Shown here: positions 45,389-57,617 of the stretch, piece by piece
Layout: the number at the start of each line of letters is the position of its first letter
Position numbering within the stretch: the first letter of the stretch is position 1
Source of the DNA: Brachypodium distachyon
Lineage: Eukaryota > Streptophyta > Magnoliopsida > Poales > Poaceae
Length of the DNA: 64,000 nucleotides
Direction of reading: 5' to 3'
NCBI RefSeq assembly: GCF_000005505.3
Contig: NC_016133.3
Coordinates: 20,646,001 to 20,710,000, forward strand
Notes under the pieces: model-generated
Seen by the model: the letters and a program-made list of their open reading frames with translations, nothing else
Database searches by the model: none
What the model was told of the DNA's origin: nothing
Translations under genes and position numbers: made by a program

Positions 45389-48300
45389 CTACTCCATGTT
45401 ACCCACTAAAAAAACTAACCCGAGACCCTTAAAGAGCCCCGCTTTCCACCAAAGCCTACCCTCCGCCTCGATCAGATGGGTAACCGAGGCCACGTCCGGT
45501 CGAGCCCCATCAAAGACAATGGCATTGCGGTGTTTCCAAATAGTCCACCAGACCAAGATGATGCCCGTAGACAAATCATGCCACTTCGATGAAGGCACCA
45601 ATCTGGTGGACCACCGGTCCGCAGGCAGACTATCTTGAGAAGGAATCCACTCGGATTTACCCCAACGCTTGAGAATAACCGCCCAGACCTGACGCGAAAA
45701 CACACAACCAAGCATCAAGTGAGCAATGGTCTTCGGCTCCTGATTGCACAAGGGGCAACGAGCCGGATGTGGCAGTCCTCTTCTGGCAAGTCTATCGGCG
45801 GTCCAGCATCGATTCTGAAGAACCAACCAGACAAAGAAACGGCAGCACATGGGGGCCCTCGAACTCCACAGATCCTTCGAACAAGGGACCACCTCGCGAC
45901 CACCAAAAAATGCCGCATAAGCCGAGGTAGCGGAATATCTTCCATTAGGGCTCCAGCTCCATCGGAAGGTATCCACACTATCAGAGAGCACCACCTGGTT
46001 GACCAAAGACCAGACCTCCAGAAACTCAAGAATAGCCTGCTCCGGGAGATTAGGGTTAATAAGATGGACCCAAGCATGATCGCACAGAGCCGCAGCCATA
46101 GACAGGCGAGCAGCCGTCGGTGTAAGATGCTGAAACAAAAGCGGCGCTTGTTTTGCTAGACAGCTACCCGGCAACCACCGATCGGACCAAAAAGAAACCT
46201 TCGTGCCACACACGACCTCCACGGTAATCGCCGCATCCACAATCTCTTGTGCCGCAGTCAGGATTCGCAGCCGGAATTCACCCCAGGCCCGTGCGAGGTT
46301 TGACCTTGCGCAACCAACACCATCTCGCCCTGAGCGCGATGTTCAGGAGGCGGAGGTTAGGCAGACCAAGACCACCAAATTCCACCGAGGAGCAGACCCT
46401 GTCCCAAGCAACCAAGCAATGACCACCACGCGCCTCTTTCCAACCCCTCCAAAGGAAGCCCCTACAGATCTTGTCGATGCCGCCGACAACCTTAGCCGGG
46501 ATGTCGAGAGAGAACATGGCGTAAATAGGCATGGCCGAAAGAGTGGACTTGATCAGAACGAGACGGCCGCCCGAAGAGAGCATGGGCGCCGACCAGGTTT
46601 GCAGCTTGTTGGCCACCTTATCCACCAAGAACTGCAATTGCGGGGCCGACGGCTTGCGCAACCCAAGAGGGAGCCCCAAATATGTGCAAGGAAAAGTCTT
46701 AACCGCACAACCCAGCTCACGACCCACTTCCACACCTTGAGCCTCCGAGCACCGAATCAGATGGGCGAAGGTTTTAGCGACATTCACCCGAAGACCGGAA
46801 GCCTCACAGTGCTGCACACACCCTAAGATCCTGCAGCCACGGCCGGAGGAAGACCACTGTGTCGTCAGTAAAATGAGAGGTTCGGTGAGCTAACCCTCTG
46901 GGCGCCAATCTTCCAAGAAGACCACAATTCTTCGCCTTGACGAAAAGAGAATTAAGGACATCCATAGCAAAGATAAAGAGCATCGGCGACAGCGGGTCGC
47001 CCTGGCGAATTCCTCGACGATGAGCAATGATCCGACCGGGAACACCATTGAGAAGAACTCGAATGGAGGATGTTCCCAACAGTGCTCCCACCCAACCAAT
47101 CCACCTGTTGCCAAATCCAAGACGTCGCAGCACATCAAACACGAAGGACCAATGCAAGGAATCAAAAGCCTTTGAGATATCCAATTTGAGCAACACCACT
47201 GACGTGCGCAGAGAGTGCAGACGTCAGGCAATACCCTGGACAAGCTGGAAATTGTCATGTAAGCACCTCCTCCTAATGAAAGCCCCCTGATGAAGACCCA
47301 CGAGGCAGCTCCGGTGCCAGGCGGTTAGCCAAGGCCTTCGCCAAGATCCTACCAACCCCATGAACAAGACTAATAGGGCGAAAATCCTGCATGGCCACTG
47401 CGTCCTGAGTTTTGGGGAGTAGACAGATGGCCGCTTGATTCACCGCCTCAAGACCACGAGAGTCAAGTGTCGAGAACGAACGAAAGTAATCCACAATGTC
47501 ATCCTTAATAATCCCCCAACAGGAAGTGTAGAAACGGCCCGTGAACCCATCCGGCCCAGGGCTCTTGTCCGGTGGGATCTCCTTGACCACCTGCCAGATT
47601 TCTTCCGCTGAAAAGGCCTCCTCGAGGCCCAATAACTGAAACGAGCCCACTTGCAAGAAGTCAAGATCAAGGCCAAACTCACGATCCACTCCCGAGCCCA
47701 AAAGCGAATGATAGAAGTCATCAGCAATCAAGGACATCGAATTGTGATAAGAGAAACGAATGCCGTCCCTCTCCACGGCCGCCACAAAGTTTTTTCTCTT
47801 GCGATGACTGGCATTAAGATGGAAGAAGCGAGTGTTGGCATCGCCCTCCTTATGCCAAATGAGCCGTGACCACTGCCTGTCGATAGTCCGTTCCAGCCAA
47901 GGAGCTTCTTAAGAAGTGCTCGGAGACCACGCTCCTCCACCGAAAGAGAACGAGACTCCATCGCCACATCGAAACGGAAAATCACCCCTGTGGCCACAAG
48001 AATTTGGAGCTTGTTGTTACCAATGAAACGATCACTCCAGCTTCGCAAACGCTTCGCCGTACGGCGCAGCCGTGAAGCCACACGTTGGAAAGGGTTAACA
48101 ATCACACGTTCATCAGCCAACCAAGCATCCTCAACCACCTAGAAGAACCCCTCCACTTTAGGCCAAAACGTCTCAAAATGAAACCGTCTCCCCACCCGAA
48201 GATCCGCATCCAGGTCCAGGATCAACGGGGCATGGTCCGAAGTAGCCGAACTGGAAGCAGCTAAGTAAGCATTAGGGAACATGGAATCCCAGTCCACCGA

Positions 48301-48909
48301 AGAGAACACCCGGTCCAAACGTTCCAAGGTGGGAGTCGAGCGTTCGCTTGACCAGGTGAACCTCCGCCCATTGAGATAAAGTTCCTTAAGCTCCAAGACC
48401 GAGAGCAGACGGCGGAAATGGTTCATCAAACCACGGTGAAGTCTCGAGTTATTTTTATCCTCTGGATTGACAATGAGATTAAAATCTCCCATCACTGCCC
48501 AAGGGCCGACATGCCAGTCCCGAACCTCCTCCAACTCCCGCAGGAAGTCGGGTTTCTCCACAGCCCGATGAGGCCCATAGACCCCCGTGTGCCACCAAGA
48601 GTGGCCCTCCACAGCAATACGGACAGTGATCGAATGGGCCGTGAGGTGCGGGTTCGAAGCAGAAATCCCGGACCCCTTCTACGCCAACAAAATACCACCC
48701 CTAGTTCCAACGGCCGGCAAGAAGTAAAAACTAAGAAATTCATTCCCAAGACATTGTCGCACCACATCCAAAGAGATACATTGGAGTTTCGTCTCCTGGA
48801 TACACACCAAATTGGCACCTGACGCCCCCACCACCTGAGACACCACACTCCGTTTAGCCGGCGAGTTCAGGCCACGGGCATTCCACACAAGAATTTTAAG
48901 ACTAGACAT
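45389..48909 (-). pseudogene. LINE ORF2 (endonuclease and reverse transcriptase), broken
   Basis: The start ATG is at 48909 (MSSLKILVWNARGLN, the AP-endonuclease N-terminus). Other endonuclease motifs are IQETK, TGVYGPH, GDFNLI, LDRVFSS and SDHAPL. RT blocks follow: KSPGPDGFTGRFY, FRPISLVHGVGRILAKALANRL, LKLDISKAFDSLHW, GIRQGDPLSPMLF, FTDDTVVFL and YLGLPLG. Then come thumb, zf-RVT (CPLCNQEPKTIAHLMLGC) and the C-terminus WWTIWKHRNAIVFDG. Breaks occur near 48680, 48138, 47728, 47273/47199, 46804 and 46278. Confidence 0.88.
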
Positions 48910-48952
48910 GAAAATTTTCCACAACCGGCCCCCACCGAACGTGCGAAGGCGT

Positions 48953-51458
48953 CTAAACCACCAGCAACGTCGGCTGATCCTCCCCAAAAAGAGGCAGCAA
49001 GTCCGGCTCCCAACCAAACAAGGCAACAATGGCCGCCATGTGCTCACTGGACAGAGGCTTCTCGAAGAGGCGAATGTAAGCCGCCAGCGCCTCGTCCCCA
49101 ATGGTTTCACCCTCGTTGGCCAGACTGAGGCGCGAAATAAGGAGCTTTTGCTGCCTGCTGACAGAAGAACCAGCCCGACGCCTTTGAGCCACCCTAGCGC
49201 TACGACAAACCGGCTTGGGCGCCGGCCGCTGCAGACGACCTCCTTTACGAACCACCGGGGAGCAGGGAGGGGGGATCGGCAGCACCGCCGCCAACGAGCA
49301 CTGACAAGCAACTCGGAATTCACCAAGATCGCGTGGGATGGACTACTCCTCCCGGCTCACCGACGCAGGGGACGCAGGGGAGAAAGGAATCGCCGCAGCC
49401 GAGAGAAGGGAAGAAGCCGCCACAGCCGGAATGGAGGATGCCGCCGAGACGGAGACACAAAACGTGTCTAACCTCATCCCCGAGAAATCAGAGGCAATCC
49501 CCCCATCCACCTCAACCACAGGAGAAGCATGAATGGGTAAATCCGAACACAGAGAACCCACCCCCAGCATCAGATCCTCCGCCGCAGACGGCGGTGAGAA
49601 CGCTTCCACACAGTGAGAGAAACCCGAAATCACTCTGTCAGAAGTAGAGCGCCTCCCCCGGGCCTGATAGACCACCAACTTCGGACGCGACCCTTGCAAT
49701 TGCAGACCCGCCTCCCAGCGCATAGGATCAAGGGAATCCAGCGAAGGAGAGGAATCCACCAGATGGAATGAAGAAACAATTGGATCCACAGGTAACACCT
49801 TGGAAACCAAAGTCGGCAGAACCACCTGAGGACACGGCCAGTCCACCACCTGAACCATTGGCTGAAGCACGGTGTGCGACCAAGAAGTAGCCACACCACT
49901 CGGACCACCCGGGGCAGAGCCATCCATCACACTGACGATATGGAAAAGTGTGGAATCGATGACGGGAAGGGCCACGACTCCAATCCCTGGCCGGCCCACC
50001 GTCACCATCACTCGACAAGGAATCGCCACCCGAAGAGAACGCCTCCTTGTCCTCAATCTGAAGCAAGTGCACCAAGATGGGGTAGTCCAGCACTCACCGC
50101 CTCAGGAATTAGATCATCTGCCGTAAGGAAGAGGCCGTCCTCCTCAGGATCATAGGGCGCCGGTGGCTCTGGAATGCCCAAACCGTCGCCCTAACCACGA
50201 AATCCGGATTATCGGTCCACGCCACCACTGAGAAACTTCCCATGTCCTCACGAAGAGCAGCCGAAGTCCCCAGCCGCTCAATCTTGCACGCCGATCCCAG
50301 AATGGTCTCGGCCGCCGCCATGCTCCAAGCATGCAGAGGAATGCTCTCAATCTCGACATGAATTCTGAATCACAGAGGACGGAGCGTGGCCTGGAGTTGC
50401 CGGTTCCATCGGCTGAACCTGAGCGAAAAGCCGCTGCCTTGCAGCACTCACGCCTCTAGAATCGCTGACTTCGCCGCCTCCGAAGAGCAAACACATAAGA
50501 ACTCCGCCGGCAAGAAACTATGCAGGGAGAAACGCTCCGCCGCCTCGGGGACAGAACGCGCAATGAGCGCCGAAGCAGCTGAAACCGGCACACGACCGCG
50601 ACCAGCCACAACATTGACGACCAGGCTCCACGAGACGGAAGCTTCCGCCTCATTGAGAGCCGGCGAGCGGGGAAGGATGCAGTGCCCAGAGCTAGGCCGC
50701 GCCAGTGGCCCACTGACCAAAGGAGCAGCTAGAGGAGCCGGAGCCAAGGGCCACACCCTCGCTGCCGGCGCCAACACCACCGGAACCGAGACCGGTGCCG
50801 ACACCTCCGCCGAAGTAGCAGGCTTGGGCGGGGTCCTCGCCACCACCACGGGCGCCGCAGGCGCAGGAGGGGCCGCCACTGCCGCCCGAGACACCCTCGA
50901 ACAAGGAGCAAGAATCCGCGGAGGGGAGGCGTAGGCGTTCCTGCACTCACTACCCCGATGGCCAGAGGAGAAATACTTACGGCAACGCGTCTCGTTGGGG
51001 CAGAGGGCAGCGACATGGTCCTCCCCGAGGCAATTGAAGCACCTGTCGGCCATCAGCGGAGCCATCTCCTTGGGCACCGCACGGGAGGGAAGGACCGGAT
51101 TCACCTTGCGGCGCTGACGAGGGCGCTTCTTGCCCGTCACATGCCACTCCTCCTCAGTCCTCACCACCGGCTCCAGACGCTCCGCGACCGGAATCCTCGC
51201 CGGAGCATTCGGGCGAACCACCATAGAAGCAAGTCGCGAGGGGAGGGAACCCACCACCGGCGGCGCCTTGCTGGAACCACTGGTCGCGCCAAAGAGACGC
51301 GAGCCACCAGCCACCTCCAGAGCACGGGAGGCAGGGGCGCCGTCGCGAACCACCTCGCAGAAGGAACAAGCCGAGCCCCCCTCATCGGAGGAGGAAGGGC
51401 TCAGATCTACGCGGCTGGGGGGGCTAGAGGAAAGAAACGCCGGGGAGGGAGGCGCCAT
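48953..51458 (-). pseudogene. LINE ORF1 (nucleic-acid-binding, zinc-knuckle protein), broken
   Basis: The first fragment, 51458-50448, has 336 codons: a Ser/Pro-rich start, then CFNCLGEDHVAALC (CX2CX4HX4C, intact). A second knuckle follows, CRKYFSSGHRGSEC, in which the second Cys is Tyr. An Ala/Pro/Val-rich linker follows. Later fragments lie at 50321-50109, 50056-49343 and 49294-48953. They are separated by stops or frameshifts. ORF1 proteins of plant LINEs bind the element's RNA. Confidence 0.8.
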
Positions 51459-51569
51459 GGAGGAAGAGAGGGGGGTGAGACCGACCGCCAGCCAGAGCGG
51501 AGGGGCGTCCAGGAAGGTGGGCGCCGGCGCCGGAGTGGCGGGCGGTGCTAGGGTTTGGGTCGCCTCTCA

Positions 51570-52110
51570 GGCTTCAGCTTCTGTAAATTTAGCTTCATTT
51601 CGGTTGCCCACTTGGGAGAGAAACTGCTATTGCCGTGGTCCCTTCTTTCTGGGTAGATTGTCATAGATGTGTTGGAATATCTAAAGCTTCCAAAGATGTC
51701 CACGATATGAATGTACTGTTTGCTCTTGAGCGTGGTGGTGTTATGCGGCGGTGACTGATTGATTTTCTCTCTCTCCCAGGTGAACACTGGACGTTTAGTT
51801 TGACAGATCACTTAATTTTGTTGATTTGTGGTTTATTGATATGTACTGATTTGCATACCCTGTATAACAAAATTAGATGAGCGAGGCTGAGTTTGAAGTT
51901 ACGGTGGATTCTTACAATGCCGTTTGCTCCATCTTTATTTGTTTATTTTATTGTTTGGATACCAACTTAAATAAGTTGAGCACAACACACTTAAGAAACC
52001 ATAAACTCGGATGCAATTGATCTGCGAAGGTTGATCATTTTTGTGGATGATTTTCTCGACCTGTGTTTGAACGACCAAAGCAAAACTTGCTTGGTTGAAT
52101 GATGTGCAAA
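51570..52110 (+). other. Probable displaced 3' sequence of ATR3
   Basis: AT-rich, without ORFs, directly beyond the LINE 5' end. Before the LINE inserted it lay within about 100 bp of the ATR3 stop codon, so it probably held the original 3' UTR and polyadenylation signals. This is an inference from position only. Confidence 0.35.
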
Positions 52111-52119
52111 CCACTTATG

Positions 52120-52696
52120 AATGCAGGTTGTATAGCTTTCTCTGGCAAAGGTCAAAATTTTCAGTTGGCGGCTGCTTCACGGTACAATCCCATGCAATTG
52201 TATTTTGGCAAATCGGCATATCATGACAAGCAGCACATGTCCTTTATGTAAAGTTTTTTGGTGAAGATACACTGCATGTCTTCTTCAAATTGCGAAGCCG
52301 GCAGAACTTCTCAAGCGATCTTGGCCTTCACTGCTAATTTTTTCCGTGCACAACTGAAAAGTGCTGGTATCGGACGACATGGTTGGGAACGGCCGAAGGA
52401 AGATTATATTAAGTTAAATGCCGACGTGAGTTTCAAATCGGATGAGAAAAGGGGTGCGACTGGCGCGGTGCTTCGCGACCATCATGGTGTTTTCCTCGCT
52501 AGGAATTGTTTTGGGATTGATAATATTTATGACGCGTCTTCCGCTGGAGCCCGAGCGCTCAAGGATGGTCTCATTTTGGCTGGCGAGTTGGGTTGCTCCA
52601 GATTGGTTGTTAACAGTGACTGCCTGGACGTGGTGTTGACGATGCAAGACGGCGGAAACTCGATTGGTCCAGCTGCTGCTATACACGAAGAATGTA
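52120..52696 (+). pseudogene. LINE 3' remnant, left part: zf-RVT and RNase H-like domain
   Basis: KVKIFSWRLLHGTIPCNCIL then CPLC (about 52144-52250) is a zf-RVT segment, followed by a TGA. The ORF from 52258 carries an RNase H-like (RVT_3) domain: KLNADVSFKSDEKRGATGAVLRD, then AGARALKDGLILAGELG, then VVNSDCLDVV. The Glu normally found in the second motif is Gly here. It is cut at 52696 by a mariner-like element and continues at 57401. Confidence 0.75.
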
Positions 52697-53173
52697 CTTC
52701 CTCTGTACCGAAATTCTTGACGTGACGGAAATTTTGCAAAACCCCCCCTCTATTTTTCACACTTGAGCTCCGCCGTCCCCTGCATGATGTACCCCTCTGT
52801 CCTCTCCCTCTCAGAACACTCCCGTATCTTCGCCATCGCGCTCCCCTCCCCGTCTCTTCCCCATTGAGCTCCCCTCTCCGTCTCTCCCCCTCCCCCCGCC
52901 GCGCTTCGGCCACCTCCGCCGCCGCACCCCCCCCCCCTCCCTCTCGGCCTCGTCCCCGTCCCCCTCTGCTCTCCCTCTCACCCCCAATGCTGCTCTCCCT
53001 CTCCCTCTAGCCCCGTCGCCGCTCTCCCTCTTGCCCCCGCAGCGCTCCGGTCGCCTCCACCCCCCTCCCCTCCACCTTCCCCTCCTTTCTCCACGTTGCT
53101 CCCTCCACCTTCCCCTCTCTTCTACGTCGGCGCTGGCCAAGATGGTTTCTCCGACCAAAAAGGAGGCACCTTT

Positions 53174-53260
53174 GGTCAGATCCGGTGGCTTCGAGGCCGG
53201 ATCCGGTGGCTTCAAGGCCGGATCCGGTGTTTCCGAGGCCAGATCCGGTGGCCCGCCGCC
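53174..53260. repeat. Tandem repeat of about 27 bp inside the MLE
   Basis: GGATCCGGTGGCTTC and near variants recur four times, with AGGCCGGATC joins. A related GAGCAGCTCCTCAAGGCGGC repeat lies at 53470-53525. Confidence 0.6.
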
Positions 53261-54319
53261 ACAGCCCGAGGAGGAGCAACAGTAGCGATAGAAGGGGAGG
53301 AGCAGCTGCTCCTCACGGCGACGCGACTTGGAGCAGCAGCCACTACTCACGGCGGCGCGACGAGGAGTACTCAGGTTAGGTTTTTTACTCCGTTTCTCTG
53401 TTCGGTTGGCTAGCTGTAGTCATGTTGCGGCGACGGCGGTAGATTGATGTTTTATTCTTGGCGACGAGTAGGAGCAGCTCCTCAAGGCGGCGGAGACGAC
53501 GAGCAGCTCCTCAAGGCGGCCACGACGACGAGGAGGAGTGGCTCAAGGTGTATTGTGCTCTGTTATTGTTCTTTTTTTTTGCGATGGCTCTGTTCTTGTT
53601 TAGCTGTACTATGCTCTTGTTCTTGTTCGAGTAGGAGTACTGTACACTTAGATTAAGTACTCCTTGGTCATGTGTTGATTTTGCATGACTACAGATGGAG
53701 TATTTTTTTTCAGATACTCTGTCTTGTTTCTGTTTTTGCTATGCTCTCCGATCTTGTTTGATGTGAGTGGAGTAGATAAGCATGATGTTCTTCTGATTTT
53801 TACTCGGTATACCATGATGTTTAGTTTTGTCTCTACACATGTTTTGTCTCCATACATGCTTAATTAAACCTGAACTTGTCTGATTGAGGGCCATGATGTG
53901 AATGGCATTTTTTTTGCATACAAGATCTATACAGTGTTCTTGTCTTTGTATACCATGATGTCCTTGTCTAGATTAGCATGAGTAGTACTCCATGATCTTT
54001 TCTTGTCTGTTAGAGCTCCTTTGCATACAAGACCTATATTGTACTGTATCATAATTCTCTCTCCTCTTCTCTCCTCTCAATCTCTCTTCTCTCTTCTCTT
54101 CTTATACTCTCTTCTCTCTCCTCTTCTCTCTTAATCTCTTCTCTTCTCGCATTCTCTTCTGAATCTGCCATGCACATGGATCATATGGAAATAGCAGTAC
54201 ATATGACAAGATCATATGAAAATAACAATACAAGTGGTGTCTCATCTCATCATTAACTGAACCATATCTACTCTTCTCATCATTAAGTCCAGCAGCTTCT
54301 CATCTCATCTCTCTTCTCA

Positions 54320-56200
54320 TCATTGGTTGAACAGTGCTAAAGTGTTCTGGTACAGTTCAGCGTCACAATCTAGAGAAGCAGATAAGTTTCCTTCCCTCTT
54401 CATTCTATCCTTGTTGAGGTGCTGCATCTTGTATCCATTGCCACCACCTTCTTTCATAACCTCTAGCATGCATGATTGTAGTGTTATGAAAACTCTAGCT
54501 AACTTGTTCGCGTCATAATTATCAAATTCTTCCTCCACATTTTCTATGAGTTCCTTAATAGTTGTAGGTACTCTGCAATCTGTTAAGGATTGAATAGATC
54601 TGAAGAATCCTAAGTCTAGCACATTCATATCCGGAGAGTTTGTCGACTACTGCATCAATTGAATGTCTAGGTCAGTTTTTGCTACAACTTGTAGGAAAGC
54701 TTCATCATTAGGTAGCACATGAGTTCTTGCATTGTCCTGCTGTATAAAAACTGTTCTCCCAATATCTTCATCAGGCCACATGTCCTGTATAGCTAGAACA
54801 ACTTTACCACACATAAACTGCCTCATGACTTCCCGGTTCACATTAATTGACTTAATTTCTAATGTCCCCCTCTCTCTATTCTGACTACTCCTAGCTACTG
54901 GAGTTTCCTTCACAAGTGGCCACACCCCTATTTTGCCATCAAAGATTATAGAACCATTTTCGTCATACCTAGGTCTTGCCACTGCCGTTAGAAACATCAC
55001 TTTCCCAATGCTGTTCTTATTATGAACAGTGCGCAAGGGGCATGTTTCTAAAGGGTAGAGGTAATAGGTGGCTTTCTTCTTAGTCATATCAAACCACTTT
55101 TCATCAATATGCACTATGTTGGTCATATCTTTAAAGGTTGGCCTTGCATTTCCTAGTGTTTCTTCATCCAACATGGAAACGCAGAATTTCAATCTTGATA
55201 TTCTGTTTGATGGCTTAAGTGTGGGCTTTAAGGTGCTAGTGCATCGCTTTATATCTCCCCATTGGAACCTTCTGTGCAGCGTTGTACAACTAACACTCAG
55301 AGCTCTAGCTAGTGCTCTTACTGTTCTCCTTCTGTTTAGCGGTATTGTAGCAATCCTAGAGAGAGATCAGCTCACTTGCAGCCTACTCTACCCTTTTTTT
55401 GTTAGAAAGGTCAAGAGGTAGGCCTTGTGCAATCTACTCGTGTGCGAGTTTCCATATTCTCTCCACCGTTCTAACAGTTGTATCCAAAAGATTGGCAACA
55501 TGCACCTTGTCCTTCAATAGTATCTGTCCATTTATGCTTAGTGCCTTCAATGCAATATAAGCACCAAATCTGTGTTCATTTGGCAGGTCCCTTCGTCGTT
55601 GTTGTTGAGCACCTGCAAAATACTGAAAGATAAGTTATTCTCCATATAACAACTCTATTTTCAGTATTGTACTCCATTTAAGAAAACATGCATGTGTTAA
55701 TTTGATGTCTATACATGGAGAACTTGCCGTAGTGGTTACTCATGGTACGTGCTGTTTTGAACATGTACATGTTGTGATTTACTCCTACATTTTCAGCTTT
55801 AAGAAACAAATCTATAGTACTCCATGCACAAACATGTGATGGTTAAGAAACAACAGTTTATTTGAGTTACCTGCTTCTTCAACATCTGCATCTTCTATGG
55901 GCATATCTTCATCTACTTGATGTTTTGCTGAGTTATATCTTCATTGACTTGCTCATCCACTTGATGTTCTTACTCAGTTATATCTTCATTAACTTGCTCA
56001 TCCACTTGTTGTTCTTGCTGAGTTATATCTTCATTAACTTGCTCATCCACTTGTTGTTCTTGCTGAACTATATGTTCATTGACTTGCACATCCACTTGTT
56101 GTTCTTGCTGAGCTATATGTTCATTGACTTGCACATCTACTTGTTGTTCTTGCTGAGCATCTGCTTGAAAATCTGCTTCATGTACAGTTTCTTCCTCCAT
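54320..56200 (-). pseudogene. Mariner-like transposase, two coding segments, inactivated
   Basis: From a Met at 56200 (MEEETVHEAD) the first segment carries 18-residue QQEQQVD-QVNE repeats and ends at a donor before 55870. The second starts at 55612, and joining them reads EEAGAQQQRRRDLPNEHRFGA across the junction. The helix-turn-helix region is interrupted by two TAG codons (about 55430 and 55390). The catalytic part (55192-54320) has the first Asp in VHIDEKWF, the second in IQQDNARTH and the third in SPDMNVLD, as in the plant DD39D group. A TAG after LDIQLMQ (about 54644) splits it. A TAA also lies in the repeat region. Confidence 0.85.
55920..56165. repeat. 54-bp minisatellite within the transposase
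   Basis: About 4.5 units of 54 bp (CTTGCTCATCCACTTGTTGT or CTTGCACATCCACTTGTTGT then TCTTGCTGAG) encode an 18-residue repeat rich in Gln, Glu and Val on the minus strand. Unit length is a multiple of three, so copy changes keep frame. Confidence 0.8.
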
Positions 56201-57146
56201 TGCTTCACTTCTTGTTCCTCCACTTCTTTCTTTTTCTACTTGTCTCTGTTGCAGATGGGGGATGGCGGTAGGCCAAGCGAAGGCAGAGGTGGAGCTCTGC
56301 CACAGATGGAAGATTGCGGCACGCCAAGCAAAGGCAGAGGCAGAGCTCTGCCGGAGATAGGGTGTGGCGGATGAGCCCGTGAAGGCAGGGGCCGAGATGC
56401 CTGCAGGGGGGCGATGGAGATGCCGGGCGGCAGCTCGTCTGCGGGCGACGGCAGGCAAGAGGTGACGGCGGCGTACGACGGCATCTTGCTCCTGTCGGAT
56501 GACCACTGTAAGTTTAACTTGTGGTTGTTGCTCCTGTGATTTGAGCGATTTATGAGATTAGAGATTTAAATCCACACATACAACTGCTCTAGTCTGATTT
56601 ATGTGAGTAATGGCTACTAAACCATAGACTCTGCACATAGACAAATCTGAACCAAATGCATGGGGTACTGAACATGATGTGTTATCAATTCTGAAACTGT
56701 GTGTGCATGCTCTATTCTGCACATAGACAATTCTGAACCAAATGCATGGAGTACGGAGCATGATGTGATCTCAACATGATGTGTTCTTTATTTAATGAAA
56801 ATGCAATGTTCTCAACAATTTAAGCATGTGATGGTTACAACTATATATTCTGAACAAGAACACCTATTCTGCACATTCTTTGTTCTGTATTTGGAGTATT
56901 TTGCCGAACAAGAGTACAAAAATCTGTAGGGATACTCAATCTAATTTTGGCTTGTTCTGTTGCAGGAGTTGCAAAGGCACTGATCAGTTACCTGCTGCTC
57001 TAGCATCATCTTCAGGAGGGCTGAAGTTAAAATCTGGTGTGTGCATCTTGCTGCTTTCTGGAGTTCAAAGCTGGAGTCTGGAGAAAGGAAGGCGCAGGGC
57101 TGGAGAGAGGAAGGAGGCGAACTGGAGATGGGGAGGGGGAGGGGAT

Positions 57147-57262
57147 CTGCGCCTGGAGAGAGGAGAGGGGGAGGGGGAGGGGACCTGCGCCTGGAGAGAG
57201 GAGAGATGAAGGGGGAGGCGACCTGCGCCTGGAGAGAGGAGAGAGGAGGAGGAGGCGGAAGC
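57147..57262. repeat. Tandem CTGCGCCTGGAGAGAGGAGAG repeat in the MLE
   Basis: Three copies of TGCGCCTGGAGAGAGGAGAG are separated by GGGGGAGG-type spacers of variable length. Purine-rich. Confidence 0.7.
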
Positions 57263-57400
57263 GACCTGGAGAGGAGATGGTGGAGATTTGAATTTCAAAT
57301 TGTTAATATTAGTGGACCTGTAATTATTGTAAATCTGAGGACATTTTTGTAAAATGGTCTTTCTGAATGCCTTGCGACAAGAATTTCGGTACGAAGAGAG

Positions 57401-57617
57401 TACTCTTTTAACTCGTGGTTTTACTCATGTTGTTTTTGAGCATTCCCCTAGAACGAGCAATGATGTGGCTCATACTCTAACTAGTCATGCAATGGGATCT
57501 CAGCGAATTGTTTGGCTGGATGATCCACCAGATTTTATTAGTCATTTGTTAGTGGATGATGTAAGTTTATTCACTAATCAATAAAGTAGCCATGATGGCT
57601 TTCCCTAAAAAAAATAG
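57401..57617 (+). pseudogene. LINE 3' remnant, right part, with 3' end and poly(A)
   Basis: It continues the RNase H-like domain (FTHVVFEHSPRTSNDVAHTL, then IVWLDDPPDFISHLLVDDV) to TAA at about 57584, then AATAAAGTAGCCATGATGGC and a short A-run (about 57606-57616). The tail is typical of grass LINE 3' ends. The reading frame joins that of 52258-52694 once the mariner-like element and one TA are ignored. Confidence 0.8.

Larger units (their letters stand above)
45284..51563 (-). mobile_element. Near-full-length L1/Cin4-type LINE, about 6.3 kb
   Basis: On the minus strand it runs from a 5' end near 51563 (AGGCGACCCAAACCCTAGC) to a 3' poly(A) seen as T residues at about 45284-45292. ORF1 has zinc knuckles; ORF2 has endonuclease, reverse transcriptase and zf-RVT domains. 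Several stops and frameshifts in both ORFs make it inactive. Candidate target duplications are diverged (TCTAGGCTT on the left, TCAGGCTTC on the right). It begins about 60 bp after the ATR3 stop codon, antisense to it, and is followed at 51570 by probable displaced ATR3 3' sequence. Confidence 0.9.
52697..57400 (-). mobile_element. Mariner-like element (plant MLE), 4.7 kb
   Basis: Terminal inverted repeats: the left starts CTTCCTCTGTACCGAAATTC at 52697, and the right is the complement of GAATTTCGGTACGAAGAG ending at 57400. The TA target duplication lies at 52695-52696 and 57401-57402. The transposase is on the minus strand. Both subterminal regions are GC-rich with local repeats (53174-53260 and 57147-57250), and a 54-bp minisatellite lies at 55920-56165. 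The TIR matches the Stowaway consensus style, so elements like this are candidate mobilisers of the Stowaway MITEs in the window. Nonsense codons in the transposase make it non-autonomous. Confidence 0.9.

Noticed and set aside
51400..53450. ORFs of 100-200 codons on the plus strand around the LINE 5' end and in the MLE
   Set aside because: Antisense shadows of LINE ORF1 or products of CT/GA-rich tracts and tandem repeats.
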